Source: Lumbricus terrestris
Taxonomy: Eukaryota > Annelida > Clitellata > Crassiclitellata > Lumbricidae
DNA length: 64,000 nucleotides
Direction: 5' to 3'
Assembly (NCBI GenBank): GCA_949752735.1
Contig: OX457042.1
Location: forward strand, 32,650,289 to 32,714,288
Shown: piece by piece, positions 54,961 through 64,000 of the stretch
How positions within the stretch are numbered: position 1 is the first letter of the stretch
Layout: each line of letters opens with the position of its first letter
The notes under the pieces: model-generated
Database searches by the model: none
What the model saw: the letters and a program-made list of their open reading frames with translations, nothing else
Told to the model about the DNA's origin: nothing
Made by a program: the position numbers and the translations under genes

Positions 54961-57900
54961 CTGGAGTCAATCAGATAAAAAACGAGGTTCTATATGGTGA
55001 CCGGAAGCACAAGACCTTCAACAGACTGGCCGAGCTGGGCGATAGATTTTCACGAAGACTGTCTGGAAGTAAAGCACTGGAAGATTCAATCGGTTAGCAA
55101 GTCTACTCGGTCATTGGCTGAGCTGTCACTATTTCAACATCCTTGCTTCAGTGGCGTAGCCAGCAATTTATGATGGGAGGTTTGGGGGGTTTTATGGCCT
55201 GACCGGATGCCCTTCCTGACACCAACCCAACAGTATTACAGTAAATAAAAAGGGAATTAAGTAACAAAGGGAATAAAGTAAGAAAAACAATTGTTAGGCT
55301 ACTACTGACAATTATTGTTTAGCTTTTCTGATTTAAATGGACAAATAAACTTTACAAAAACTTTTTCCTAAGCCAATGGGGGGGGGGGTTAACCTCTGAA
55401 ACCCCCGCTTTGTCTACGCCACTGTCTGGCTTATTTACTTATTTTATTATTTTTTAAATTTATTCATCGCATCTGCTATATAGCGCCCCTTCATGCTCTC
55501 TACTCATTCATTGCAAGTGCGCTGAACTGTCAAGACTAAAATCCAAGGAAGGATGACATTTGTTACACGATTTAAACTCAATAATATAATTACATGCCAC
55601 TAATTATCATTGATGAAATAAGTGAATGAAATTATCGAGTACATCGATCAGTGGAAAAAAATGAAGAGAGAGCGAGGGAACATTGGCCATAATAACATTC
55701 CGAGGTTAAAGATTAATGAAGGCTTCAATTTAGGCCAATTTCAAGCCCGATCCTTTGCCATCATCGAGGCCTTCTCATGGACATTCAACATTTTATATCA
55801 ACTACCAGACAGATCGACGCCTGTTTATGGCTGCCGCTACTTTATTTTTTAACTTTATTAGTAATATCCTTTATTATTATTATTTTTTTACATTTTGACA
55901 TGTAACCGGTCAGGACTTTTTTTTAACCTGCAGCTGTACACAAAATGTGCAGTTGTAGAAGCACTTCTGTACAATTAAAGATAGCAAAATAGGCCATTGT
56001 CCTCCGATTGGAAGTAATTTACCATGGAAGATGGGAAAGGAAAGAAGGAGTTGTTCAGTTCTTAATATTCCTTAAAAACAGCCCTGGACCGGGTGCGGTG
56101 TGTCACCAGGAATTGTCTGATTTTAAATTTTAAAACGAATATACAATGATGGAATGCTCTCCATCGACCGGCAGAAATTCCTCTGGCAAACTACAACAAG
56201 GCCTATTATAGATAGCGTCTGGTGATCAAATTTCTGCATTCAGCTATAGTCTAACTGAAAACACAATGATTGCCGCCACGAACAAAAGTAGACAGACAGA
56301 ATAGGATAGCGAAAACAATGGTTTAGGCCTAAAACCAAAGTGTCCCTCCCTATTATTATTATTTTAAATTTCCGCACTGTAATAGTAGCACTTTAAGCTG
56401 TCCACTGTACAAAACTACTCGATCATGATGTCAGTGCTCATGGGCGTGGTTTAAGATTTCAATAAAAAAATTCAATCCTCATTGTTTAAAATTTAAATGT
56501 TTTAATTTGCACACGATAGCTATAGGATTTTATGCTGACATCTTAGAAAATTTCTTATCGTGGACAAACAGCGGATAAAATTGTATAAATTTATAATGAT
56601 ATCAATGAAATATTTCTGCAATATTGGGGAGAGTATATAAATGCAGCTCGGTCCCCAAAACAATTTTCTGGAGACCGTCCTCCCTGTCTCAAAATTCTCT
56701 ACCCATATTATAAGCTAGGCTTTGCTGGCGGACAGCGTAGATTCTCTGAGTAAAACGAATACAAAATATTACAATCATTATAAATATTAAAATATGATTA
56801 TTGTTTTATTTGTTTATAAGAATGGTAAAGTGGAATTTGCAGAACTAAAATGGCAAAAATTAAATTAGCTTCCGCAATCTATATAATGGTTCATAGACAA
56901 AGTATAGGCTAAGTAAAATTTTACGTTGCTATTATAGTGTAGTAGACAATTGTGAAATTGCTACTACATGTCGGTCTACATCTTTTGCAAATTTCTGAAG
57001 GGCTCAGGCGACCCCTGGCAAATCGTCAGGCGACCCCCGTGGGGGTCGCGACCCACAGGTTGAGAACCGCTGATATAGAGGAATGGAGATGCGTCGCCCG
57101 CAGTGGCGGCGCCAGCCACTTTTTGTAGCCAGGGCATAGCCAGGGCAGTCACACAAGTGACCAGGGCAGAGGGCGAGTCGAGTGCTCCGTAGTACGGGCT
57201 TACATAGGCCCATAATTTTTGCGCTACCGTGCTTGCCATAATTCATACGTCTTACACTATTAGGGTTGGCTGATCAGAGGATCAGATGGGCGAAGCCATA
57301 AAACCGAACACTTTTTGACATTTGGAAAGCAAATCTTATAAATCTTATACAGGGTGGGCCCCACGGTTTTTGTCAAATATCTTGGCCAGAATTTTTTTTA
57401 AATATATCAAATTTTACAGGCCTAAAGACAATTCATATATACGCACAGTGGCCAGATTTCACCACAATATTCAAACAGAACAAAAGTTAGGCCTACATCA
57501 TTTTTAGTGAGACCGTCACTGATTATATATCAGAGCAAGCGGCGATTATAGCTCCAGGACCTTGCTCATGTAGTGTATCAATACAAATTTTGTCTGCCAT
57601 TGACACATTGGGCGTTTTAATTTGATAGAATTTTCGATTTGATTATTTTAATAACAAAATTATGAAACTGAAAAATTCTTTTATAATTTACCAACCGACA
57701 ATCATCTTGCTAAATGATGCCACAGCGACGTGCAGCTATGCTGGTAGGCCTACCTGTTTTTCCTAAATAATAATAATAATATTGCTTTTTCTGTCAATAA
57801 CAAGTTTATTTTACACAATTGATTTGAGATGTTACTTAATAATATCGTTTTTGTTACTTTTTACTGGGTCGTGTTTCTGAATCGTAAAAAACAGTAGGCG

Positions 57901-60900
57901 GTATATAGCTCGCTAAAGGTGATACAACTTTTATTATGTTTAAAATAGTTTAATAAAATCTGGACATAATGTGTAAATATGAATTGGCCTTAAGCCTGTA
58001 AAATTTAATTTAAAATTTCCTAATTTTGGCCAAGGTGTTGGTAAGAAACCTAGGGATCTTTTTTATGGCCTACGCTGTAACTAATCTCACTGACTTAGTG
58101 AAGCACCGTAAATCCTCTTTCGAGTAGCATTTCCTAAGCAAAAAGTTCAGCAAATAAAGTTACTGAGTCAGGTATATACTATATAGGTCTATTGGTTTGA
58201 AGCAAATGCTTACGCTTCATTTGAAAAACAATAAAGCGACAGTTGGGCCTATGCTGTTATATTATGCGGTTGTAAACGCAATGTTGGGTAAACAGCCACA
58301 GAATTGTTCCCTTCCAGAACTTTTGCCCTACCAGAATTTTTGCCCAGCCAGAATTTTTGCCTGCCAGAACTTTTTCCCTGTCAAAATGTTGCCCTCTCAG
58401 AATTTTGCCCTGTCAAAATGTTTGCACTGCCAGAGCTTTCTCTCCCAGAACTTTTGCCCTGCCAGAATTTTGCCCTGCCAGAACTTTTGCCCTGCCAGAA
58501 CTTTTGCCCTGCCAGAATTTTGCTCTGCCAGAGAGCGGACGGACGGACGTGAACAGTAAGAAGCAATATGTCCGAACAAATTCTGGCATGGTAAAATTTC
58601 TGGCAGGGCAACGACCAGGGCAACGACCAGGGCAAAGGCTTTTTTGGCAGGGCATTTGCCCTGCCATGCCCTGGCGTAGCGCCGCCACTGGTCGCCCGAT
58701 GTGCAGGCATGCACAGGAAGGAATAAGTACTAAGTTATATTCCGAATTAGGTTAAACAGACATTATTCTAATGACATGTACCGCACTCGACCGCTGGAGT
58801 CTAAGACTTTTATGCGAAGAATATCTGACTTGCGATGTTGACCGCAAGAGAATAGCCTACGCGATGAAACCATTTAAAGTCTAAATAAAATTAAACTATT
58901 TTTACCGATAATTAACCGAGAAAGTGATTATCCACCGAGGAAGATAATATCAACATATAGCTAACTGTCTACAACAGATAAAGAGCAAAAGCCTGCATTC
59001 TTAGAGGCGACGCATGTAGCCTAACTAATAATTACCATTATAATAGTAGCCTACAACTGTATAATAATTATGACCACGTGTTATGAGACAATGTTTAATC
59101 ATATGGAGCTGTGGAATGTGCAACAATCCTGTTGTGATGTGAATAATTCTTGATGAAGTAGGCCTACGTTTACTTTTCGCTGTAGATTATGTCATGGATG
59201 AGATGCGAAAAGAAGGTCTTGAAAATGTGCACGGAGAAAATGTAATGGTAAGTAGAAGTGTTTGATTCAAAATGTTCGGATTGCAATGACGTCGTCATAT
59301 TCATCGATAGTGGGCAGGGCCGGATTTAGGCATGGGCTACACGGGCTCCAGCCCAGGGGCCCCCACCACTTAGGGGCCCCCACCAGTTGCAGTTTTTTTT
59401 ATCCCTTTAGAGCGTACTCGATCAATTTTGATTGAGGAAGGGATTCTAAGGGTTTTGAGATCAGTGAGTAGCATGCCGCTGCTTTGACCACTGTATAATT
59501 ATGCTCGTTAATTTTGTTTACCAGTAGGCCGCTCTAAGCGTGACATCTTCAGCAGCTGCTGCTGTTGACAGATTATCGTCCTTTTAACTCAAGCTCAGAT
59601 AGCGTATACTGATGTAGGCAGATGCAGTGTCAGAGGTGTTTCCCTCGACTTGGTCCACATGCCGCAGACAGACAGACAGATCGAGACCTCGTTCTCTGGT
59701 CAGCTCAGGACGATGACCTCCACGGCCCTCACCATGGGTATGGTGTTACGGAGACAGTGGGTATTTTGTCTTAGCTTCCGCGTTCGGCTGGCACTTTGAC
59801 CCTGCTCGAGTGACCCAATGTTCACACTTGTGGCAGCGCACAGCTGTTTACTGTCATTTCTGTGCTGTCAAGAGTGGTTGAGACTGCAGTCCTACATAGG
59901 ACTCCACGCTTATAATATACAGTGTTTATATATATTTATATATATATATTATATGCACGGTTTATAATGCCAACACAGTGTGAGTTTTGAATCAGCATTA
60001 CTTAATATAATTTGAAGATTCTAAGTAATTTCAACCAATAGACATGAATCGAATTTAAGATCAGTATAAGGGCACTAGGCCTAACAGGCACAGATTGGCT
60101 CTCAAAAGCACAAGTTCAGTAAAGAAAAAGGATCTCAAAATGAGAAAGTATATTATAGGCTACTTGCAAAGACAAGTCGTGTTACTTCAGGCAACAGCTC
60201 TAAGTAAATATGCTGTCACCGTGGATGGCAAAAGACTAGCATCAAAGAACTGCTCTGCTCAGGGTTTGGTTTTCTTTCTAATCTTAAATTGTGTAGGCCC
60301 CCTAGTGATGAAGAAATACTCAAGTTTGCGAAAACTATGTACCAGTATAATGATGATGAACTCGATGAATGCCCTCGCAATGAGCTAATGCAGTTTTATT
60401 ATCTTGTCAAAATGTTTTAAGACGAGACACGAAGAACAGCCTAGGCATCAGTCAGGAGCAGTTCACGAACCAATATTAAAAGCCCATTAGCCTACCTTGA
60501 CACAGGTGATGAAAGTTCATTTCCAAAATGTGGAAATAATGCTAACAATGTAGGCTACTTGGTGCTCATGGTCACACACTGTAGTGCTAGACGCTCATTT
60601 TCCAGGACAACGATAATTAAAAACAGGCTTGGCACAAATATGACACACGAGTTACGTAGCCACCTTGGAGTGTTCAGCATTGAGTGATATTCTACAGGCC
60701 TACCAACTGGATTTTAATCAGTTAATTTATGACTTTGCCAATAGAAAAATGCGCAAAGTCTCTACTGGACCCATAGGCGTAGGAGGCGAGGGTCCAGGTG
60801 GAGGCAAATGCCCCCCTAAATTTCGGGCAAACGTGTTTTTCGGGCAAAAGAGACACGGATGGGAAAAAATTCGGATATGTTTGTCAGGCAAACAGGTACA

Positions 60901-63805
60901 GGCTGATATTTTTCGTGCACACAGGGGTAACAAGCAAAATTTTATGAAGATTTACAGGAAATGACTAAAAAGGTCGTCAGATTTTTCGGGCAAAAATTAA
61001 ATTTTTGCCCCCCAATTCCGAAATGTCTCCTACGCTTATGACTGGGCCTACTCAAATTGAGATCTATGGGCCTACTGTGGCCTAACCAAGATATTTAACT
61101 GAGTATAGGTATTGTTTTTCCCGGAGGTCTCTCTTATCACTATTTTTACTTTCTTTTTTTTCTGCATAGCCTACATGCAGTAATTTACAGCCTACTAAAA
61201 CTGGATAAAAGGCTCGACGCTTATTCTTGAACATTGTATTTGAGAAAGGAGTTGATACCAAATAATACAATAGCAAAATAAGAGCAAAATGATCATCTCA
61301 ATGTGTATTCATTTATAATTAGGTATTTATTTTTTATCAACAATATAAACATTTCTTTCAGCACCTTTGCTTGTGATCGATATGCTATGACTGTACACAC
61401 GTACAGGGCTTGTCTCTGTCGGAGACTGTGCATCAAAAAGCAAAATACCGATTGCAAAAAGGGCCCCCACCTTAATGGGCGCCCATGGGCCCCCACCACC
61501 CTAAATCCGGCCCTGATAGTGGGCAGTGGCCTATATTATAACAGAGTTGAATCTTGTCTAAGAATAACTTAAATCTATGAATTACAGACCATGCATTAAT
61601 GTGCTGCATAATAGCCTAGTATCTACAAGTGGGAGGACACGTAGACCTACAAGATCATTGATCATGCAACTTATTTTTCTTACGTCATATTATTTCTGCA
61701 TCCAACACAAGTTTACAGTAAAAAGTCAGGAAATATCAATTAATGTATGAGGGTTTCACAATTTAACAGCTGTAGGCCTGCTTCTTCGTATTAGGCCTAT
61801 ACAGAATGAACTGTCTAGCGAAAACTTGAATAGGCCTACGTCTATCTGCAGACGGATTGGTATTCAGTTGCAGTTGACAAAAATTTAATAATAGAAGAAT
61901 TAGGATTTAAACCAAGGTCTACGAAGGATTCGGAAAATACTGATTAATCCTACATTCATGAGAAACAGACAAATGACTCGGTCGGTCTTAATTAAAACCA
62001 CAGCTTAATATCTCACGCGTAACGAAAATGAGAAGACCTGGATTCTTAATAATGCGACGTTCTGATGCCTGTTGTGACACGTACTACGTGGAATATTCCC
62101 CCCTAGGACCTAAGATCATACATATATACGTTCGTATACACTCAGACCGCGACCGCATGTCTTTGATTTGCCAACTAAAGGCAATAGGAATTTCATGATT
62201 TTCATCCCAAGGGTTTCACACAAGAACATGTACTATAGACTAGTTCTCTGTGCTTTGTATGATCATTTCTAACAACGCCTTTTTGCCAAACAAACTTATT
62301 TCTTATGTTTTGTACTGCATAACTGTATATTGGTTGCGGTCTGTCAACCAGATTATCGTTCAAAAGAAAATTAGACCTACACTACTATCTATTAGCCTAC
62401 TAATCTTGGGTAGCCTATATGATGTCAATTCCAACGACATTTGCCTAATTCCCGTGAGTTAGAAATGCGCGAATTCCAGGCATTGGGTGATATTCCTTCA
62501 AGAAATTTCGGAATCTCTGTTCGTCGTGTGAATTTATAAATCGTTGTAGGTTCCGAAATGGACTCGTGGAAAAGAGTACGCTGAGATTCTGACTCCAGTG
62601 CCACGCCAAATGTCTATCATGGCTCTTGGTACTTCGATCGGTACGAATGGAACTCTAACCGGAAGGGTCATCGTAGTAAAGTCATTTGAGGAACTGGAAC
62701 AGAAGAAGGATCAGGTAGGATAGATGAGGGAAAGGATGACAAAATGGATGGGTAAACGGATGGGTGGTGTGAATGCTGGATAGATGGGTGGATGGAAATA
62801 TCAGAGTGGGTGATTTGGACGGATGAATGAATGTGATTTGTTCCAATCTCATCTTAGCTTACCGGAAGTCTAAAATAATTGTTGTATTATAATGGAGAAT
62901 ATCAGTGATACGTGACAAAGATTCAATTTTGAGGAACTGGAACAGAAGAAGGATCAGGTAGGATGGATGAGGGGAAGATGATTGGCATGACAAAATGGAT
63001 GGGTAAACGGATGGGTGGGTGTGAATGCTGGATAGATGGGTGGATGGAAATATCAGAGTGGGTGATTTGGATGGATGGATAGATGTGATTTGATCTAATC
63101 TCATCTAAGCTTAGTCGAAAATAATTGTTGTTTAAATAATACATGAGAAAATCAATGATCCGTGACAAAGTTTCAAATTGATTGACATGAGAGGGTTTTA
63201 AAAAGCAGACACCTATGAAAACGATATGGCGTTTTTCGATTATGATGACGACGATGATGATGGTCAAGATGCTGCTGCTGATGATGATCAGTGGTGGTGC
63301 TAGGGGTTAGGGGGGGGGCTGAGTCCCCTATAAAAGGCTAAGTCCCCCATAAAGGCCATCCGGGGTTATTTACATGCAAAACTGAACTATTTTCCACGAT
63401 TTTCGATCGGATGACTAAAAAAATGAAAAAAGGTCGTCAGACACTTAGGCGGACGAAGATGGAAAATTTTCATGAGATTTCGGCCGGGTGACTAAAACAA
63501 GGTCGTCAGAAATTTTGGCGGATGAAAAATGGAAAATTTCCTCCGAAAACTCAAATCCTGGTGCCGCCACTGCTGATGATGAGGATAACGATGATGATGA
63601 TGGTATGATGATGATGATCAGTGGTTAAAGTGGTTTGGGTGAGCAGTGGGAACGCCAACTGTGAGCAGTGGGAACGCTGATGAAGTTTTATTGGGAACGC
63701 CCATGTTTCCAGTGTTCCATACATGGTGAACAGTGGGAACGCAAGGCAAGAAATTCGAGAGCAGTGGAAACGCCGTTCCCATGCGTTCGCACCCACTTTA
63801 AACCC

Positions 63806-63841
<36 letters not shown>

Positions 63842-64000
63842 CATATGGTGATGGTGATAAATTGAATATCTTAGAGACTGGAAGCGCATTAGTGTGATTA
63901 GTGTCGTGTCTGGTAGGTTCCTGGCAAGATAGTTGTCTATAATCAGCCATGGAAGGGCTACCATGCAACAGTTAAGTACAGATCTGGTGGCGCAACAGAA
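54961..64000 (+). CDS. CPQ: Carboxypeptidase Q-like M28 metallopeptidase, four exons, 5' and 3' incomplete
   Basis: Exons: 54961-55092, 59186-59247, 62550-62714 and 63917-64000 (cut by the window end). Acceptors and donors are GT-AG and phases join (1, 0, 0). The translation runs from AGVNQIKNEVLYGDRK through RLSGSKALEDSIDYVMDEM, GLENVHGENVMVPKWTRG, MALGTSIGTNG and VVKSFEELEQKKD to KIVVYNQPWKGYHATVKYRS. This order of blocks (RLSGS, GL.NVH.E.V.VP.W.RG, LG.SIGT, GKIVVYNQP) matches the N-terminal region of carboxypeptidase Q (plasma glutamate carboxypeptidase), a secreted or lysosomal zinc dipeptidase. The zinc ligands lie in later exons and cannot be checked. The exon with the signal peptide and about 20 following residues was not found upstream. 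The third exon's 3' end and donor are duplicated in the next intron. Confidence 0.88.
55149..55424. mobile_element. hAT-like MITE, CAGTGGCGTAGCC ends, in CPQ intron
   Basis: The ends are cagtggcgtagccagcaa and ctttgtctacgccactg. Flanks ccttgctt and tctggctt agree at 6 of 8. It is the reverse-oriented sibling of 10008-10273, sharing 'gccggatgcccttcctgac' and the acaattgtt-type hairpin. Confidence 0.8.
55455..55525 (-). repeat. LINE/SINE 3' tail, minus strand
   Basis: Read on the minus strand, 'aatgaatgagtagagagcatgaaggggcgctatatag' is the 3' half of the shared tail followed by an AATG-like end. The 5' half of the stem is missing. Confidence 0.55.
55530..57092. other. CPQ intron, no recognised gene
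   Basis: AT-rich. A solo right end of a hAT-like element (gtcgcgacccacaggttgagaaccgctg) is present at about 57037-57072 without a visible left end. A 76-codon ORF at 55622-55852 has a real ATG but no recognisable motif. Confidence 0.45.
57101..58690. mobile_element. 1.59-kb hAT-like element with CAGTGGCG ends
   Basis: The ends are cagtggcggcgccagcc and ctggcgtagcgccgccactg. The exact duplication gtcgcccg is at 57093-57100 and 58691-58698. No transposase is recognisable. The interior carries a tandem array at 58305-58540 and terminal 'ccagggca' clusters at both sides. Confidence 0.92.
58305..58540. repeat. About 18-bp tandem repeat 'cttttgccctgccagaa'
   Basis: About 13 units inside the hAT-like element, with variants such as 'ccctgtcaaaatgttgc'. 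The apparent Phe/Pro/Cys-rich ORFs of both strands come from it. Confidence 0.92.
60580..60687 (+). pseudogene. hAT transposase C-terminal dimerisation-domain remnant
   Basis: The frame reads CSARRSFSRTTIIKNRLG, then NMTHELRSHLGVFSIE and a stop. It follows the 'ERSFS.LK.IK..LRS.M...RL..L...SIE' pattern of hAT dimerisation domains. The TGA directly after SIE falls where the normal protein continues (a decayed continuation reads on to 'KMRKV'). The N-terminal catalytic part is not readable as one ORF. Confidence 0.85.
60772..61040. mobile_element. hAT-like MITE nested in the 2.2-kb hAT
   Basis: The left end is cataggcgtaggaggc and the right end is gtctcctacgcttatg. Flanks actggacc (60764-60771) and actgggcc (61041-61048) match at 7 of 8. 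It inserted just past the dimerisation-domain remnant. Confidence 0.85.
61530..62545. other. CPQ intron, no recognised gene
   Basis: AT-rich with many taggccta words. No repeat with clear ends was seen. A 70-codon hydrophobic ORF at 62250-62462 has no recognisable motif. Confidence 0.45.
62683..63176. repeat. Tandem duplication of about 245 bp that copies an exon end and its donor
   Basis: The segment starting 'tttgaggaactggaacag' at about 62685 recurs from about 62928. It carries the last 27 or so bases of the CPQ exon, the donor (cag/gtagga) and about 210 bp of intron with GGAT-rich repeats. Donors are at 62715 and 62958, 243 bp apart. Both copies end near 'cgtgacaaag.ttcaa'. Confidence 0.93.
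63289..63572. mobile_element. hAT-like MITE, CAGTGGTGGTGC ends
   Basis: The ends are cagtggtggtgctaggg and cctggtgccgccactg. Flanks atgatgat and ctgatgat match at 7 of 8 within a GAT repeat. Relatives are at 47764 and 54483. Confidence 0.85.
63575..63840. repeat. (GAT)n tracts around a MITE
   Basis: GATGAT runs at 63573-63618 and 63808-63842 flank the MITE at 63619-63807. A third lies at 63243-63288. They appear to be one microsatellite split by two insertions. Confidence 0.8.
63619..63807. mobile_element. hAT-like MITE, CAGTGGTTAAAGTGG ends
   Basis: The ends are cagtggttaaagtggtttgg and cccactttaaaccctg. Flanks atgatgat on both sides match exactly but are also microsatellite. The interior repeats 'gagcagtgggaacgc' four times. 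Its relative is at 9178-9268. Confidence 0.85.

Larger units (their letters stand above)
59315..61515 (+). mobile_element. 2.2-kb hAT element with decayed transposase
   Basis: The ends are cagggccggatttagg and cctaaatccggccctg, exact complements. The exact 8-bp duplication atagtggg is at 59307-59314 and 61516-61523. The subterminal regions are rich in 'gggcccccaccac'. A transposase C-terminal remnant (60580-60687) confirms the class. A smaller element (60772-61040) inserted later. The whole sits in the CPQ intron between exons at 59186 and 62550. Confidence 0.93.

Noticed and set aside
57344..57380. A second mariner suggested by 'tacagggtgggcccc'
   Set aside because: No matching inverted end or TA-flanked right side was found, and the sequence lies within the hAT-like element at 57101-58690.

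Overview
This window is nuclear DNA of an intron-rich animal. It holds two complete multi-exon genes and the 5' part of a third, all with GT-AG introns, and the rest is crowded with transposons, SINEs, LINE ends and minisatellites. Both SINE types, the hAT elements, a mariner and a piggyBac-like element point to a metazoan. The 11- and 12-exon gene structures and the repeat types suggest a marine invertebrate, perhaps an invertebrate deuterostome, but the sequence does not fix the phylum. Nothing bacterial is visible.

Region by region. From 4,076 to 17,256 (minus strand) lies a complete 11-coding-exon GMC-family FAD oxidoreductase (623 residues) with an N-terminal hydrophobic signal segment and a C-terminal RDEL tetrapeptide. 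Head to head with it, 19,864-32,747 (plus strand) encodes a complete 627-residue polypeptide N-acetylgalactosaminyltransferase of the GALNT10 type in 12 coding exons. Both genes have an acceptor site directly upstream of the start codon, so each has at least one non-coding first exon in the 2.6 kb between them. From 32.8 to 54.9 kb I see no conserved host gene, only mobile elements and tandem repeats plus one unclassified 220-codon ORF at 40,708. From 54,961 to the window end (plus strand) are four exons of a carboxypeptidase Q-like M28 peptidase. Its signal-peptide exon was not found and its 3' part lies beyond the window.

Mobile DNA dominates. At least eighteen short elements have hAT-type ends (mostly CAGTGG, CAGGG or CATGGGCGGAG) and exact or near-exact 8-bp target duplications. 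Several are nested, so their order of insertion can be read. One 2.2-kb hAT copy keeps a decayed transposase C-terminus. A 1.2-kb mariner with a broken transposase, a TTAA-flanked piggyBac-like element filled with a C-rich satellite, and a 675-bp element with identical 97-bp inverted repeats are also present. LINE 3' ends and tRNA-derived SINEs share a 3' tail that folds into a stem (agcgcctct/agaggcgct) and whose base pairs co-vary between copies, which suggests tail sharing between LINE and SINE.

A second theme is tandem repetition that starts exactly at splice sites: an 18-bp minisatellite that copies a GALNT10 donor, a 45-bp triplication running into the last GALNT10 acceptor, a 243-bp duplication that copies the end of a CPQ exon with its donor, and a 21-bp array in which every unit carries a strong GTGAGT donor-like site.

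The protein products belong to the secretory and degradative system (Golgi O-glycosylation, a probable ER-lumen oxidoreductase, a secreted or lysosomal peptidase), but nothing in the sequence shows that they act together.
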